From positions 11,590,001 to 11,654,000 of the forward strand of contig NW_025062478.1 of assembly GCF_000002995.4 (NCBI RefSeq): a DNA stretch of 64,000 nt. The letters are read 5' to 3'. Of the stretch, positions 25,501 to 38,900 are shown one piece after another. The notes beneath the pieces are model-generated. The model made no database searches and was not told the DNA's origin. It saw nothing but the letters and a program-made list of their open reading frames with translations. The stretch comes from Brugia malayi. Lineage: Eukaryota > Nematoda > Chromadorea > Rhabditida > Onchocercidae. The number at the start of each line of letters is the position of its first letter. Positions within the stretch are counted from its first letter, which is position 1. Made by a program: the position numbers and the translations under genes.

Positions 25501-28500
25501 TTAAAGGTGTTTTATCGATAGATCCTAGTTTGGATCAGCGTAAACAATGGACACTTGCTAATAATATAGTTGATAATAACAGAATGACAAACAAGCAAAA
25601 TGATTTAGCTGTTGTATTCCGTCCTTCTCAGGTAGTCTGTTATATATTTTTTATTTGTTTTATAATTTCCTTTTTTTCTCTCTCTTCTTTCTTCTCCCTC
25701 CCTCTAATAACTTTTGACTTATTTCTAAGAATTACAATTTTTTTTTTTTTTTTTTATATAAAAGGAATTATTAAGAATTATAGTGTTGTATGAATAAGTT
25801 CAATTGTAATAGCTACGGTGAATGAAACAAAAAATAATGATAATATAGGATAAATTCAAAGCACCAAGAGATGAGTACATTGAAATTGTGAAATATTCAT
25901 CACCAACACCAGTTTGTCTTAATCGCCCAATGATATCTATTTTGGATCAGGTAATTATGAAATGATTATTGAATTATAATTATCAGATCTTTCTGCTGAC
26001 TAATGTTATATTATATTGTTTTAAAACTTTACAAAACTAACCAAAGCATAAAATTTTTCACTTTTAACAAAATACTGACAATTTTCAGATAATTTTTAGT
26101 CAAAATTTTTAACACATCAACAAATTTTCTGTACCAAACCCAACCAATTAATATTTGCACATTAATTAGACAGAAGAACTCATTAAATATTTCAAATTAC
26201 GTGATTCAAATTAAAATTAGTATTGTAAATGGTATATATTACACTAGTCAACCTTTGCAATGCATTCACTAGTAGCAGTTACGTAATTTATTTAAAAGTA
26301 CAATGAAGCAATCACTAATTTATCATATTTTTAAAATCAGCATAATTTGGTTCATTAATAGTAATGTAAACTTATGGATTATAATACTTACTTTGAGTAT
26401 GTTAAGAAAAGGCGTATTATTTGATAAAAAAGATCATTTATTACGAAAACAAAAATGCAAAATAACTTTTAAATATCATTTTAGATTTCAATGAGAGTTA
26501 ACGAAGTTTCTTTTTTCATTTAAAATTAATGTTTTTTTTTGCTTTTTTTTCTGATAATAGATATTATATTAATACAAAAGATATTTGAAAATATTTTTTT
26601 TTTAGGTTAGTGGAATGCAAAATTTTTCCGTACATGAAAGGATTAAAAAACGTATACATGACTTGCTGGATGTTCATTTGACACAATTAGCTAATATGTT
26701 GATGGACGAAGAAAAGTTTGCTGTTTATTATTCATTTTGATAATAACTTTCAAAAGCAAAAATTGTTCAAGTAGTTAATGTTAGCAAAGAGTAAACTAAT
26801 TTTAATTTTGTCAATTTATCAAATCAAAAATTGGATTTAAAAGCAATTTCAGTGTGAAACTTTTAATATTAAAATGTATTACGAAAAGAGATTGTTTTTT
26901 TTTTTCTTTTATTTTAGATGCCGTGAAAGACTCAATGAATTGCCATTGCGTGTTAATGTTTCACGTCTAACACTTGCACGTGGTTTTGCTTTAACTCAAG
27001 AGCCATTTTTTCGAAGTTTACTGAGAGCACATATCAAATGCACTTTAAGTATGTTAATTAAATTAATCAAATTTTTCAATTCATTTGATAAATTTGAAAA
27101 TTTTAACATTATTTAGAAAAATTAATTGCTAAAATACAAATTCAAATACCATCACATCTTGGCCGTTCAATGTTTGGTGTAATGGATGAAACAGGTCAAT
27201 TACAATGGGGTCAAATTTTTGTACAATGTACCAGGAATATTTGGCTTAAAACACCATCTCCATCTGCCGCAAAATTTATTTTAAAAGGTAAGTAGGAACA
27301 TTTATCAAAGCATTATTATTGTTATATTCGGCGATTTAATTTTTGTATGGCTTCTTAGTTTATTTCTTCCATTATCAATTTTTCGTCAGGTAAAGTGATG
27401 TTAACAAAAAATCCTTGTATTGTTGCTGGTGATGTACGGGTATTTGAAGCAGTTGATATTCCTGAATTGCATCATTTAGTAGACGTTGTAGTTTTTCCGC
27501 AACATGGACCAAGACCACATCCGGATGAGATGGCTGGTTTGTTGTTTTTTCAATTTAATTTCAAAAAATTACTTGGCCATTTGTAATATGCTATTTTATT
27601 ATAATAATTATCATAATTCAGGTTCAGATCTGGATGGTGATGAATATTCAGTAATTTGGGACCAGGAATTAATATTTGAACATAATGAACCACCGTTAGA
27701 CTTTACAAAAAGTACATCAGGCAATAAAATTATTGATGAAGCACAAGTGGTCTGTGTATTATTGTTATTATTATTAATACCTCAGTAATCATTAAATAAT
27801 TCTTCTTTTATTAATTAACATTTACAATTATCATCAAAAACTAATCTTTGTTAAGCCATCTATTAAATGAATTTTTGACTCTAAAGAAATTAGTTATAAA
27901 TATTTCTTTTAAGGATTTAGAAATGCGAAAATTCTTTGTTAATTATATCAAGCAGGATTCAATTGGCTCAATTTCAAATGCTTTCTTAGTCAATGCTGAT
28001 CTGTATGGTATAACAAGTGAGGTATGAATTTCTTTTTCATATAAATCAATGAGGAAATTTCGGGAGTTATATTCATAATATGAAATACTTTTTAATACTA
28101 TACTAATCATAATGCGAACACTTTAATTATCTACTTAATTTCATTTCTGCCACTAACATTTCGTAGTAATTTTCAGCAAATTCTCATTATAACTTTTTTT
28201 TTTTTTAAGTTACAGCTATTTTGGATTTAAAAATTAAGTTTTGACAAAAAAAAAAAATACAGAAAAGAAAATGATTTTGATTTTATTTGCAGGTTTGCAT
28301 TAATATAGCAAAGAAGCATTCAAAAGCTGTGGATTTCCCGAAAACAGGTGATGCACCTGCTCCATTAACAAGACAATGGACACATGATAAAAATGGTAAT
28401 ATGCTTCCACCGGAAAGGGCTGAACGTTGGCCGGATTTTATGTGCAAAAATCATGAACCAAGTTATATTTCATCACGTTTAGTTGGACAATTATATAGGT

Positions 28501-31500
28501 TTGTTTAACAATTATTAGTTTTGACAAAAATTGATCTGTTTATCTTTACCACATTTATGTTTAGCTATTTAAAACAAAAAGTTCAAAAGTTTACTTTCTA
28601 ATTTATGTTATCATTTATCATAAATTGTAAAAATTTTCACTTCTAAGATATGGTAAACTTTTATAATAAATGATTTTTTTGAAGGCGTATCAGACTTCTA
28701 GACGATGCTTTAAATCTTACAATTGTTATGGAAGAAAATGTACCAATAATGTTGGATCCAGATTTAGAGTATCCTGGTTGGGAACGATACCAAAATATTG
28801 CTAAAACTCAATTTGATTCTTATCATGCATACATAAGAGTTAGGTTTTAATGATGCATATCAATCAAGAAGAAAGTTTCAGCTGTTTTTAAAACATTTTT
28901 TTTTTTTCTGTAATTTTCTTGATTTCATTTTATGGATAACTATCTCTAACCTATCAATTTTTTTATACATCATTATCAGTCTAATTTTTATGCAAATATT
29001 TTTTACAGTCAATAATGGAAAATTATGGCATTGAAGATGAAGGACAATTATTTTCCGGTTTTATTAGCGCTATTCGAAATCGAATTAATGATCGTGATAC
29101 AGATGACATGTCGTTCTATAATACAAATCATATAATCGAGAAGAAAGTTTCAGCTGTTTTTAAAGCGTAATTTTTCTATAATTTCTTTTCTTTTACTTGA
29201 TTTTATTTTTGTTTTCAAAATCTGCAATTCTTTAACAAAAAAAAAAAAGAAAAACCTGCAAGGAGCTATTACGGTAAACATTATTACTCGGAAAAAAAAA
29301 TTTGGTCAGTAAATTTTAATTAATTTAAGAATTTTAACTTTTTAACATTCTAAATTTAGATATCGTCATCGCTTCTTTGATGAATTTGGTGGATTTTTGG
29401 AAAACACATTACCCGATCATGATGATAAACAAAATGCTAATATACAGGAACGACGTATTTGTGTTTATTCATCTTCGGATATGAAGCAAAAAGCGTCAGC
29501 ATATTACATTATTTGTTATCGTAAGTATTTATTTATATTTTCTATTTTTTACTTATATCTTCTCTTTCTAGTTCATTTATTTAAATTATCATCAATTTTT
29601 GAATTTCAATGTTTAGATTTTTATTAAATGAAGATAGTTCTCGATTATATTAATGATTTGAATTTATTAAATAATATTGCTATACTTTTCGAAAATTCCT
29701 CTTTAATGTCTTACAATGAGATTGTTTGTAATAAATTTATAACGAAACATATAAATTATGTGATGAAATTTTAAAATCTTGTAGTTTACTAGGTTACTTC
29801 AAACTATAATCTTATAGTATAATTATCAAGTGAGTCTGAAATATTTTAACAATTAACATTTCCATTCTCTTAACAAGACTTAGTCATTTTATTATAGCAT
29901 CATAGCATTTATCATTCAATTATATTAACATTTTGTAATACTAACTATCGTGACAACAATAATAATTACTTTTATCTATCATAGTAATTATATTGGAGTA
30001 ATGATATGATCATTGTTCTTGTAGCAGTTATTATCAATGTTTGCTAACATTATCATAGTTATTACTTTTTGCTAATACAATAGGAAATGCATCAGTGGAT
30101 AAATCACATCGGACTTTATCATTTGGTTGGCTTATTTGGGATATATTATGTCACATCAAGCAAGAAGTAAGAATGATACATGGCAGATCAATTGTGCAAT
30201 CATTGGATCCATTGAGTGAAAGCGCATCTGAGGTTATCTTAATTTTATTTTTTACAATTTTTAAATTTATATCTTCTTAAAAAAAGAAACTCAAAAATTT
30301 ATTGTTTCTGCACTAGAATAATGATTTTTTCTTAACTGAAAAAAATTTGCAGTTTATCAAGAATTATTGTGAAGCAAATGCCGAAGACATGAAATGGACT
30401 TTGTCGTATGTAATGAAGACAAAACAGGTTGCTCGTATTCTTGAACCATATTGTAGCCGTTACAAAGGTATATTTTACATAAATTTATATAATGATATTG
30501 TCAGGGATTAATTTTATATTGGAAAAAATTTAATTCTCCTAAAATTTACAAAATAAAAATTAAAATGTTCTAAGAAATTAATTTTCAACTAATTTAAGGA
30601 TGAAAGGAAATGTTTCAAAATTTTACAAATGATAAAATTTCTTATTTCCTTTCTGTGACTATATTAATACATATCAGTAATTTAAATACTTTTGCAGGTC
30701 TTGAAGATTTACTTTATATTCTTATGAAATGGGCTACTCTTCATGAATTATTGAAAGAACCACTAAAAGCTGTTCATATTTGCCTTTTGCTCATACAATT
30801 TGGCCTCGGATATTACGCTAATGACAAAAATATAATGCAAGTACAATTTCTAGAAGAAGTGAGATGAATTTTAACATTTAAACAAAATTTAAAATTCTGC
30901 AAATTTTTGATATTTTTGGAAAAAATATTAAAAGTGAATTTTGTCCAAAATTTCATGAATTATTAAATGAATCTTCTCCACACTTTAATAATTATCAACA
31001 ATTTTTAGACAAAAGAAGTTATTGATAAAAATTCACATTTGGTATGCAATTTGCATAGTCTTGTTGGTGGTATTGGTGTATGCTTGTTAAAATTTTTCAA
31101 ATTTCTTAGTTCACGTACTATTCAAACATTAAAAATGCTAAATTTTCGAAGTGTTGGATATCGTTCGTTATTAATGCGAGGACAATGGATAAAATTGAAT
31201 GAAGTATAATTTATATTATCATTAAAAATATGTCCATTTCTGATTTTCTTGCTTTCTTTTGTTATTGTCATGATTAAAGTATACAATTTATTATAGCATT
31301 TTTATCTTTTATAAAATATTCTCATTCGAAATATTTTTTAGCTAAAATTTTTCGCCGTAATTTATTCATTTTCTTTTTTCTTTTTCCTATGAATAATACT
31401 TTTTCATCTTAAAAATTTTCAAATATCATATTGTATAAAGCAGAAAATTATCATTCTACTTCATATTATGCAACTTTTTTCATATTTTCAGGCTGCTTTG

Positions 31501-32324
31501 AAAACTTTTTTTAGTATTTCTTTGACAGGAAGATTTGATCATGTAACACTGACTGGCTTTGAAAACATGAACGATAAATCATTTAACCGTAAAATTGTAA
31601 GTTAACATTTGGTTATTTTTTCAACATTATTTTATTTTTTTTTTGGTAAGGATTGTTATCCGGTTTTTTTTTTATCTTTCAGTAAATTTATAATTTCTTT
31701 GCTTCAGTTTGGAACAATCGAAATTGAACCATTTATGATTGAATTACCTGTTGAATCACCAATACATTTGGCTAAATTTCGTGAAAAAATACGGAAACAT
31801 TGTGGCGTAAAATATTTGCAAATGCGACGAATTGCGCATCGAAAAAAAGGTCAGATTAATTTAGCATTTGTAATTAATCTTTCATATTTAATAAACTGAT
31901 TAATGTCTCTCTTTGCTCATTGGTTTTGCTAATTACTTTTGAGTGGTATTTTTTCTTTGTTTGCATGCATATACTAAGTTAGTTTTAAGTCAATTTAGTT
32001 AAACTGAATTTAATTCAAAATATTTCATCAGTCAATATATATCATGTTAGATTTTTTAAGATCATTTTTTAGTTTTGTGCTCTTTTTTTTTTTTTCATCC
32101 ATTTTATTCAATTTAGTTTATGTGCTTAGACTCAGTACATATATGATTTTATATGTAAATTTCCAGACCGTGTTATTGTTTCGGCAGTTGGTACATTGGA
32201 ATCATTGCATCGTTTGCGTGATTTGCTATCAATACGACCATCTGTAAATTCATATGCAAATTACAAAGAGAATAATGATATCATTAGTCGCCTTATTGTT
32301 GAACGTCTCGAAAAATTAAATTAG
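19519..32324 (+). CDS. ego-1/rrf-1-like: cellular RNA-dependent RNA polymerase (EGO-1/RRF-1 type), about 1,606 aa
   Basis: Such enzymes copy target RNAs to make secondary small RNAs for Argonautes. Exons: 19519-19620, 20218-20352, 20528-20667, 21064-21293, 21407-21486, 21679-21851, 22158-22251, 22436-22533, 22654-22867, 23415-23480, 23698-23868, 24105-24315, 24746-24924, 25116-25295, 25485-25631, 25849-25950, 26606-26715, 26918-27048, 27117-27287, 27390-27536, 27622-27749, 27914-28021, 28293-28498, 28685-28838, 29009-29166, 29360-29520, 30084-30232, 30353-30467, 30698-30858, 31009-31203, 31492-31596, 31708-31849, 32167-32324. Visible family motifs: [12 protein letters not shown] (about residue 255), TPTRI and NRVLRTF (about 505-530), [12 protein letters not shown] (about 580), FSDGVGKVS (about 660), [54 protein letters not shown] with catalytic DLDGD at about 963-967, [11 protein letters not shown], and [10 protein letters not shown]. 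The length matches EGO-1/RRF-1 (about 1,600 aa) better than RRF-3. The start ATG follows a TTTTTTTAG acceptor by 33 nt; a later ATG at 20,221 is the alternative. The N-terminal exon is the least certain part. Confidence 0.93.
27627..27641 (+). other. RdRP catalytic DLDGD codons
   Basis: These codons encode Asp-Leu-Asp-Gly-Asp, the metal-binding signature of the double-psi beta-barrel cellular RdRPs. All three aspartates are intact, so the enzyme should be catalytically competent. Confidence 0.95.
28851..28895 (+). repeat. intronic copy of an RdRP exon end
   Basis: This segment, in the intron after exon 28685-28838, matches 29,122-29,166 (the end of the next exon) with few differences. Both share AAGAAAGTTTCAGCTGTTTT, then TAAAAC here versus TAAAGC there. 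Weaker similarity continues into the following T-rich and CTTGATTT sequence. Confidence 0.75.
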
Positions 32325-32727
32325 CATCTTCATGACATAGCTTTCTCTTTCATTTAGCAAATATTAATAATTTTCAATTATGAATTTTTAAGATTAATTA
32401 ATAAATGTTCTAGTTTGTTATAGAAATATATGTGACATTGACATAATTTAATTTAAGTCTTTCATACAAGTTATAGATTTTAATTAAATTTATTGTAATA
32501 ATTGAAGATCATTGATATTTCCACTTCGAATAATTCTTAAATTTATTGCTTTAATTAGACTTAGTACTGAAAGGTAGAAATTAGGATATGTTAATTTAGA
32601 TACATATTAGTTGTCGATGAAAAGGTGATAGAATTATGCCTTATATTTTCGTTTCAATTAGTCAAAATAAACATATTACTTCATTTGTTATTTATTATTC
32701 TTTTTCTTTTGTTTTTTTCTAGGCAAT

Positions 32728-32762
<35 letters not shown>

Positions 32763-35700
32763 CAAACAGTGTTATCACCAATCGGGTTCTTTTTCTTTTT
32801 TGAATAAAAAGATTTTGAGAGAGAAAAAACAACTTTACCCCCTATTTTATTATCTAAATTATGAAAACTAAAGTGCATTTTGTATAACTTTATGCTATGA
32901 TTACTTAAAAATATTTGTCAATATAATTTCTAAGCGAATGAATGAAAACTAAAGGTTTTTTTTTCATAAAAATCTGGTTAAATTAAAAAAAGAGAAAAAA
33001 GTGAAATCATTCGAATTATTGTTTTCATAGATTTATTATGATCTTTTCTTTTGAGTATAAATTTTTTTAAGCTTAAATATTTAATCATTCCTATTCTGAG
33101 ATCATAAATTTGAATTTATGTTTTAAAAGAAATTATAATAAATCTAATTTGATGAAATCAACAATTTAAATGATTCCATTTTTTTTTTTTTTTTTACGAA
33201 ACGTCTGTTTTGTATTGATGAGTAATTTCATAGAATTATATAATTGAATTCTCTCTTATGTATCTCTTTATCTAAATGAGTAAATGAGCGTCAGAAAGAG
33301 AGAAAAGATCTTAACGAACTTTTTGTCAAACTGATAACACTTTTGATTAATTGTAATTATGATAGATGCATTATATAATTGTTAATTTTTACACAATAAT
33401 TTTTTCTTCCAAATTTTTAAAAAAATTTTTTTTAGTAAAGCTTTGTTTTTGTTTTTTTTTTCTTTTAGTAGCATTTGTAATTTAAATTCTTTGATTTTTT
33501 AATTGCTATTGCATTTTAAATGATTAATAGTGCAAAATCTTTGTCATTAAGTCTTTCCATTTCGGTATGCAATTTGTTGAGTGATTTTTGTAAATTTAAT
33601 TTCGGTTAAAATTTTTTGCATTAGCTTATTTTTTGATTAATTTGATAAAAATTTTCAAATAAATTTTTTGTTAATTTATTTGTGTTTCTTTTTTTTTTTC
33701 TTTTTTGTTTCAGACAATTAATTTTACACATTATATCAAACAATCATTTTAGTGTAGTTTTTCTCAAAAGAAAAAGAAAAATTAAATATTAGAATTTTTT
33801 GATAGATAATGAAATTCATTTGAAATTTTATTTTTTTCTCAGTTTTTGGCTAATTATTACAATCATAGCTATGTGAACATTTTAAATTAAAAAATTGATA
33901 TCTTTGTTTGAAATTTTCTCTTCCATCATAGTTCCCTTATTTATCTTTTCCGAACCTTAAACTCAGTTTATCACATAAACTCTGCTCCTTTATTATCAAT
34001 TTTTATTTTTAAAATATAAAAAATAAAAAATTTAGTGTACGAGTTGATAAACTGACACATACCCATAAATTTTTCCAATTGTTTTACTTTTCTTTTTTTC
34101 CTTGTCTTTCCTATTAGTAATAAAATATTTCACACAATTGATTCATATTTCATTTGATATAATTTTTAATTTTATCCTTTTTATCAAAAAAATTATTTCA
34201 TATTTGATACGTAATTTATTTCCTTTTCTCTTTTCCTATTTCTTATATTATCTTAAAACATCTTACTCATGAACATAAGTTAAGAATATTCGCTATTTAT
34301 AATTTAATTTTCAAAAATTTTTTTCACTTTTATATAGCATAAAATGGTAATGATTGATGTAGATTGAAAATTTTAACATTACTAATTATCTTATCAAAAT
34401 TTACCAATCATCCTTCTAATTAAATTTTAGTCTGCTATATTTAGCAGTTAAATTATTCGAGACTCATATTTATCAGAGCATTTTCATTCTTTACATCAAA
34501 GATAGTCTTTTAAATAATCAGGAGGACTTTTCCATCACTGATAAAAAATTTGATGTGGACATAATACAATCACTAAATTAAGTATGAAATAACTAAAACT
34601 TTAGGAAAAAACAACCTAAGCCTCAGTTTTTATGAATTACATTAAACAAAAAAATAAATAAAATATAATCAAAAAGAAAAAAAGAATTGAAAAAATGTGC
34701 CAAAAAAAAAAAAATACAACTTACGAATAATTATTACAACAAAATTTATTTCCTTTCACTAAAACTGTCATTGTAAATTAGCGTCAAATGCATTATAAGA
34801 ACCCAAATTGAAAAATCAAAACAGTTATGAGATAAAGCACAAATTATTATTATTTTAATATTTGAGTTTTGTTTTTTTATATTATTGAAATGTGAAAAAT
34901 TAGGCAATAGTTTAAATTGTTAAAATGAGATTTGAAAGTCATAAAAATTTGCGAGTTGTTTGACTTAAACGATTAGCAAATTATTTCAATATTTTGAATT
35001 TTGAAATTTTCTTTTCTGAACATTTTGTTAATACATGAAATTTTGATATAACATTAATTCAGCGATATTGATATTAATGATTCAGTGTTATAATTGAAAT
35101 AGCCTCATTTTGTCAATGTATAAAATGAATCTTGATAAAATTTATTAAAAATAAATTTTGATAATTTATTTTCAAATGGCTATAAATTTGTGCTAAAACA
35201 TTATCATTTGTGAAAATTTTGATAAAATAAGAAATCGCTAATTTAAAAAAACTGTGGTAGCATAACTCGTGTTTAATGAATGTTTATTTCTTCATAAGCA
35301 AAATTTTGTTTCTTACTAAAGAAAATGATTCATTAATTTAAGAAATTTGAAAATTAATTAGGAACAGCAAATATACCATTTCATATTTAATTTTATAAGT
35401 AGTAAGTAATTTTAAAAGATCATAAATACCACTAATAAAGAAGCAAAATTAGTATATGCAAAGTTATCCATATAAAATGGCTTTTTATAATTCTCAGTTC
35501 AATACAACTTTACAGGCGCTGTTGTCTTAAAGATTTCATCATTATTGACATTGACACATTTTATTTTCATGCCATCTTGAATTTATGGAAATTTAAACAC
35601 ATTTCAAAATTGATTGAGAAAAAACACATACTCGAATCTTTCTCAGCAAAAATAACAGTTCAAAAATTTGAAAAATGTAATAATATTATTATAATATTTT

Positions 35701-35977
35701 GTCTAACAATCTAGTATAAAGTTTGCAATATGACTTACAATTAGTAACTTTAAGATAAAAAATCTTTAAAAAAAAAAAAAAAAAAAAACTTGACAATAAA
35801 ACAATAAAATATAAGAAAGTAGTTAACGTAAAAAAATATCACTAAAAATAAAAATGGAACATTGTTAATACTAAACATGCAATGATGTCTAGAGAACTAA
35901 ATTAATTTATCGTAAAAATCAATTTTAAATATAAATATTAACAAACTAGAAGAAATTTGCTATTACTAAAAATTTTG
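32325..35977. other. intergenic stretch between the RdRP gene and the palindrome
   Basis: AT-rich DNA with long poly(T) tracts (about 32,730-32,758 and 33,179-33,197). AATAAA at about 32,666 is a possible distal polyadenylation signal for the RdRP gene. No coding exon or RNA gene was seen on either strand. Confidence 0.6.
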
Positions 35978-38900
35978 AAACAAGTATTATTTAGAACTAT
36001 TTGAGATAATATCGAAAAAATAATTTATTAAGTCAAAGAAGAAGGTTCACTGATAAGAAAGTTTAGAAAAAAAATTGATTAAATGATACACAGAAATATG
36101 CCATAATTATATGAAATTTCAGAAAATTTTCCAATTGCAATGGCTTATTTCACTAATATTTATATATTTATTGCTCAAAAAAAATTCGTATCAAAATTTT
36201 TTTGTGTAAATCAATTCGGAATGAAAAGAAAATGCAATGAAACAGAGAGTATCGCACAAAAATTTTTGTTTCTTTATAAATCAATTTCGAATTAAAAAAA
36301 AAAAAAAAAATGCAATGGAAGGTGGAATCATCCTAAGTAAACATTTTCAGCAAATGCATTCTCGAAATTGAACACATTTTTATAAAATTTTACTTCGTTT
36401 TTTATTTCTTTTTTTTTTTTTGCCTCTTTCTAAACAGAACACAAGAAAAATCAAATTCTTTTGAAGACTAATGTGAATTCATTCCAATAATTTTTTCGTT
36501 AATTTAAAAATATTATGAAATTATTTGAGCTATTTTTAACCACAAATAACATTAAATTTCAAATATAAAGACACATCTGAAAGAAGCATAAAAATGACAA
36601 ACAAATTATTATCAACTTTCCAGTAAATTTAATAAATTTCTAAAATAATAATAATAACAATCTCTTAGAATTGAAGAAAGAGTGGAATATTACAAATTAC
36701 AGATAACAAAAATTATTCAGCCCATAATAGATAGATGTAAGCCAAGTCTTTCATCTGCGAAAAAATGGCATGTTTTCACTTTTTTTTATTTTTAAATCTT
36801 TCTTTATCTGTTGCACTTCTTCCATTGAAGCATTCATATAAACAAATGAATAAAAAAGTTAGTCTCCAGATTCATCCAATATTGTGTATGAATTGATTGT
36901 TGGCTTAAATTTAAGCTAATAGAAGATTAGTAAATGAAATGAACTTCAAAAATCCAAATTCATAAATTATTAAATGAATCAAACAATATTTAGAATAGTT
37001 CCGAAAAAACAATTTTCGAATATAATAGAAATCCTGTTTTTTCGTTAAAAAATGAGAAAAAAGGAGGAAAGAAAATTTTGAAAGCAAATTTAAAGTTTTA
37101 ACAAAAGAAAAAAAAAAAAAAAAAAAACAAATAAGAAGAATGAAGGAAAAAAGGAATGAAATAGGAAAGATTTTTTGGAAAAAAAAATGTTTTGAAGCAA
37201 AATGAATTCTATAATAAAAGGTATGGAAAACAAATGCTCTTCCACCATTCTTTTTCAAAGCAATAATCAATTAAACCTTATATTATGGCTTTTTCAAAAT
37301 GCACTAACAATTATCACTGATTCTTCTGATTCTCATTATTCATAAAGAATCTCTACTTTTTGAAAGCAAATCTAAAGTTTCAACAAAAAAGAACTAATAG
37401 GAAGGTTTGTTATTAATTGATAAACGAATTGTACTTCATTATTTAAATTTTAATTAATAATAAATTCGTTAGCTTAGACATCGATGAAGCATATAAGCTT
37501 TATATAAGAAATATCAGAGGAAACCTCAATCTGTCATTTCTGATCATTGATCCTAGCAGTTGCATGCATTTGCGTAACTATTTCCTCCCTTCCTCTTACT
37601 TTTTTCTTAAATTAATACAACAATGTAATGAATTCAAGAATAAATTCTCAAAAAATATTGAAGATTGCTGATTCGGGCAGTTTTCTTAACAGTTTAGGAA
37701 TTCTAGAATGGTAGTAATAAGTCTCTAAAAAGATTTAAAAAGGATTAAAACTGGAGAGAGAAATAGAGAGGGAGAGAGAGAGGGAGAGAGGGGATGAGAG
37801 AAGAGGTGGAATGCTAATTGGTGCTTAACGGTAGCAAACAAACGTGCAAGCCCAGTGAGCGTTGACAAGGTGTTCAAACAAAAGTGTCAACTGTGTATAG
37901 CTAGTATGACTGATTTGGATGTTTCTGTCAAGTGGTTTGCAGTATGATCGAATTGAGATATAAAATTTGAGAACTTTGAAATTAGCTACATTTTAATGTT
38001 GCTAATAATAGAAGTCGATAAATCTCATATTACAATCAATAAATGTCATAAAAAAGTAACTAATACTATAAATTACATCTAACTAAAGCATTGCACAATC
38101 GGATAAGGACAGAAATAATACAGGAATGTAAAAAATAATAACTGAAAATAAAATAAACAATGAAATGACTAACAAATAAACAAATATCCCAAGTCTAGTT
38201 TTGTTGTTAAATCATTTCTATTTTTTTTTATCCAAACTATTTGTTTATTCAATTACGGTATTATCAATGATTTTAACCTTTTATCTTCAAAAAAGAAAAA
38301 CACATCAACGTAATAAAATGCTGTCAAATTGTAATAATATCACTAATTCTTTGCATATATTTTGAAAAGAAGTACTGTGAACAGTATTAGATTGAATGTC
38401 AGTAACTATCTAATAGATTTGTTCCTCAGAATTTGGTTAATTAGTATTACTGCGAATCATGTAAATACATTACCTAAACTATTACATCATTAAGTTATTA
38501 TATAGTATACAAATACACGGGTAAATGCATTGTTAGTATGCAAAAATAATTGAACTAAAATTTAAAAAAGAGTGGGGTAATGCATATATAAGTAGTGGTG
38601 TGAAGTATAATAATAAGTAGATTGAACGAACAATGGAATAAATCACATTGGTAGTTTTTTTAAAAAAAATTATTTCTATTTACTTCAAATAATTTTTTAT
38701 TTGTTGCTTTTAAAATGCCATAAGCACCAAATACATAATAAATCCAACTTCAACGTCACTTAATTTTACAACGCAACAGAACATTGGAATGTAATCCTAT
38801 GACGAACTTTTCAAACAATCAATGAGAACGATTACCGATAAATAAAATCCCAATTAAATATTATTCAAATTTCAATACAATGTAAAGTTGAACTCAATAA

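Noticed and set aside
36911..37270. 119-codon minus-strand frame, mirrored in part at 50,589-50,921
   Set aside because: It is rich in Phe/Leu/Ile from poly(A) on the plus strand and shorter in the mirror copy; it is not conserved as a frame.
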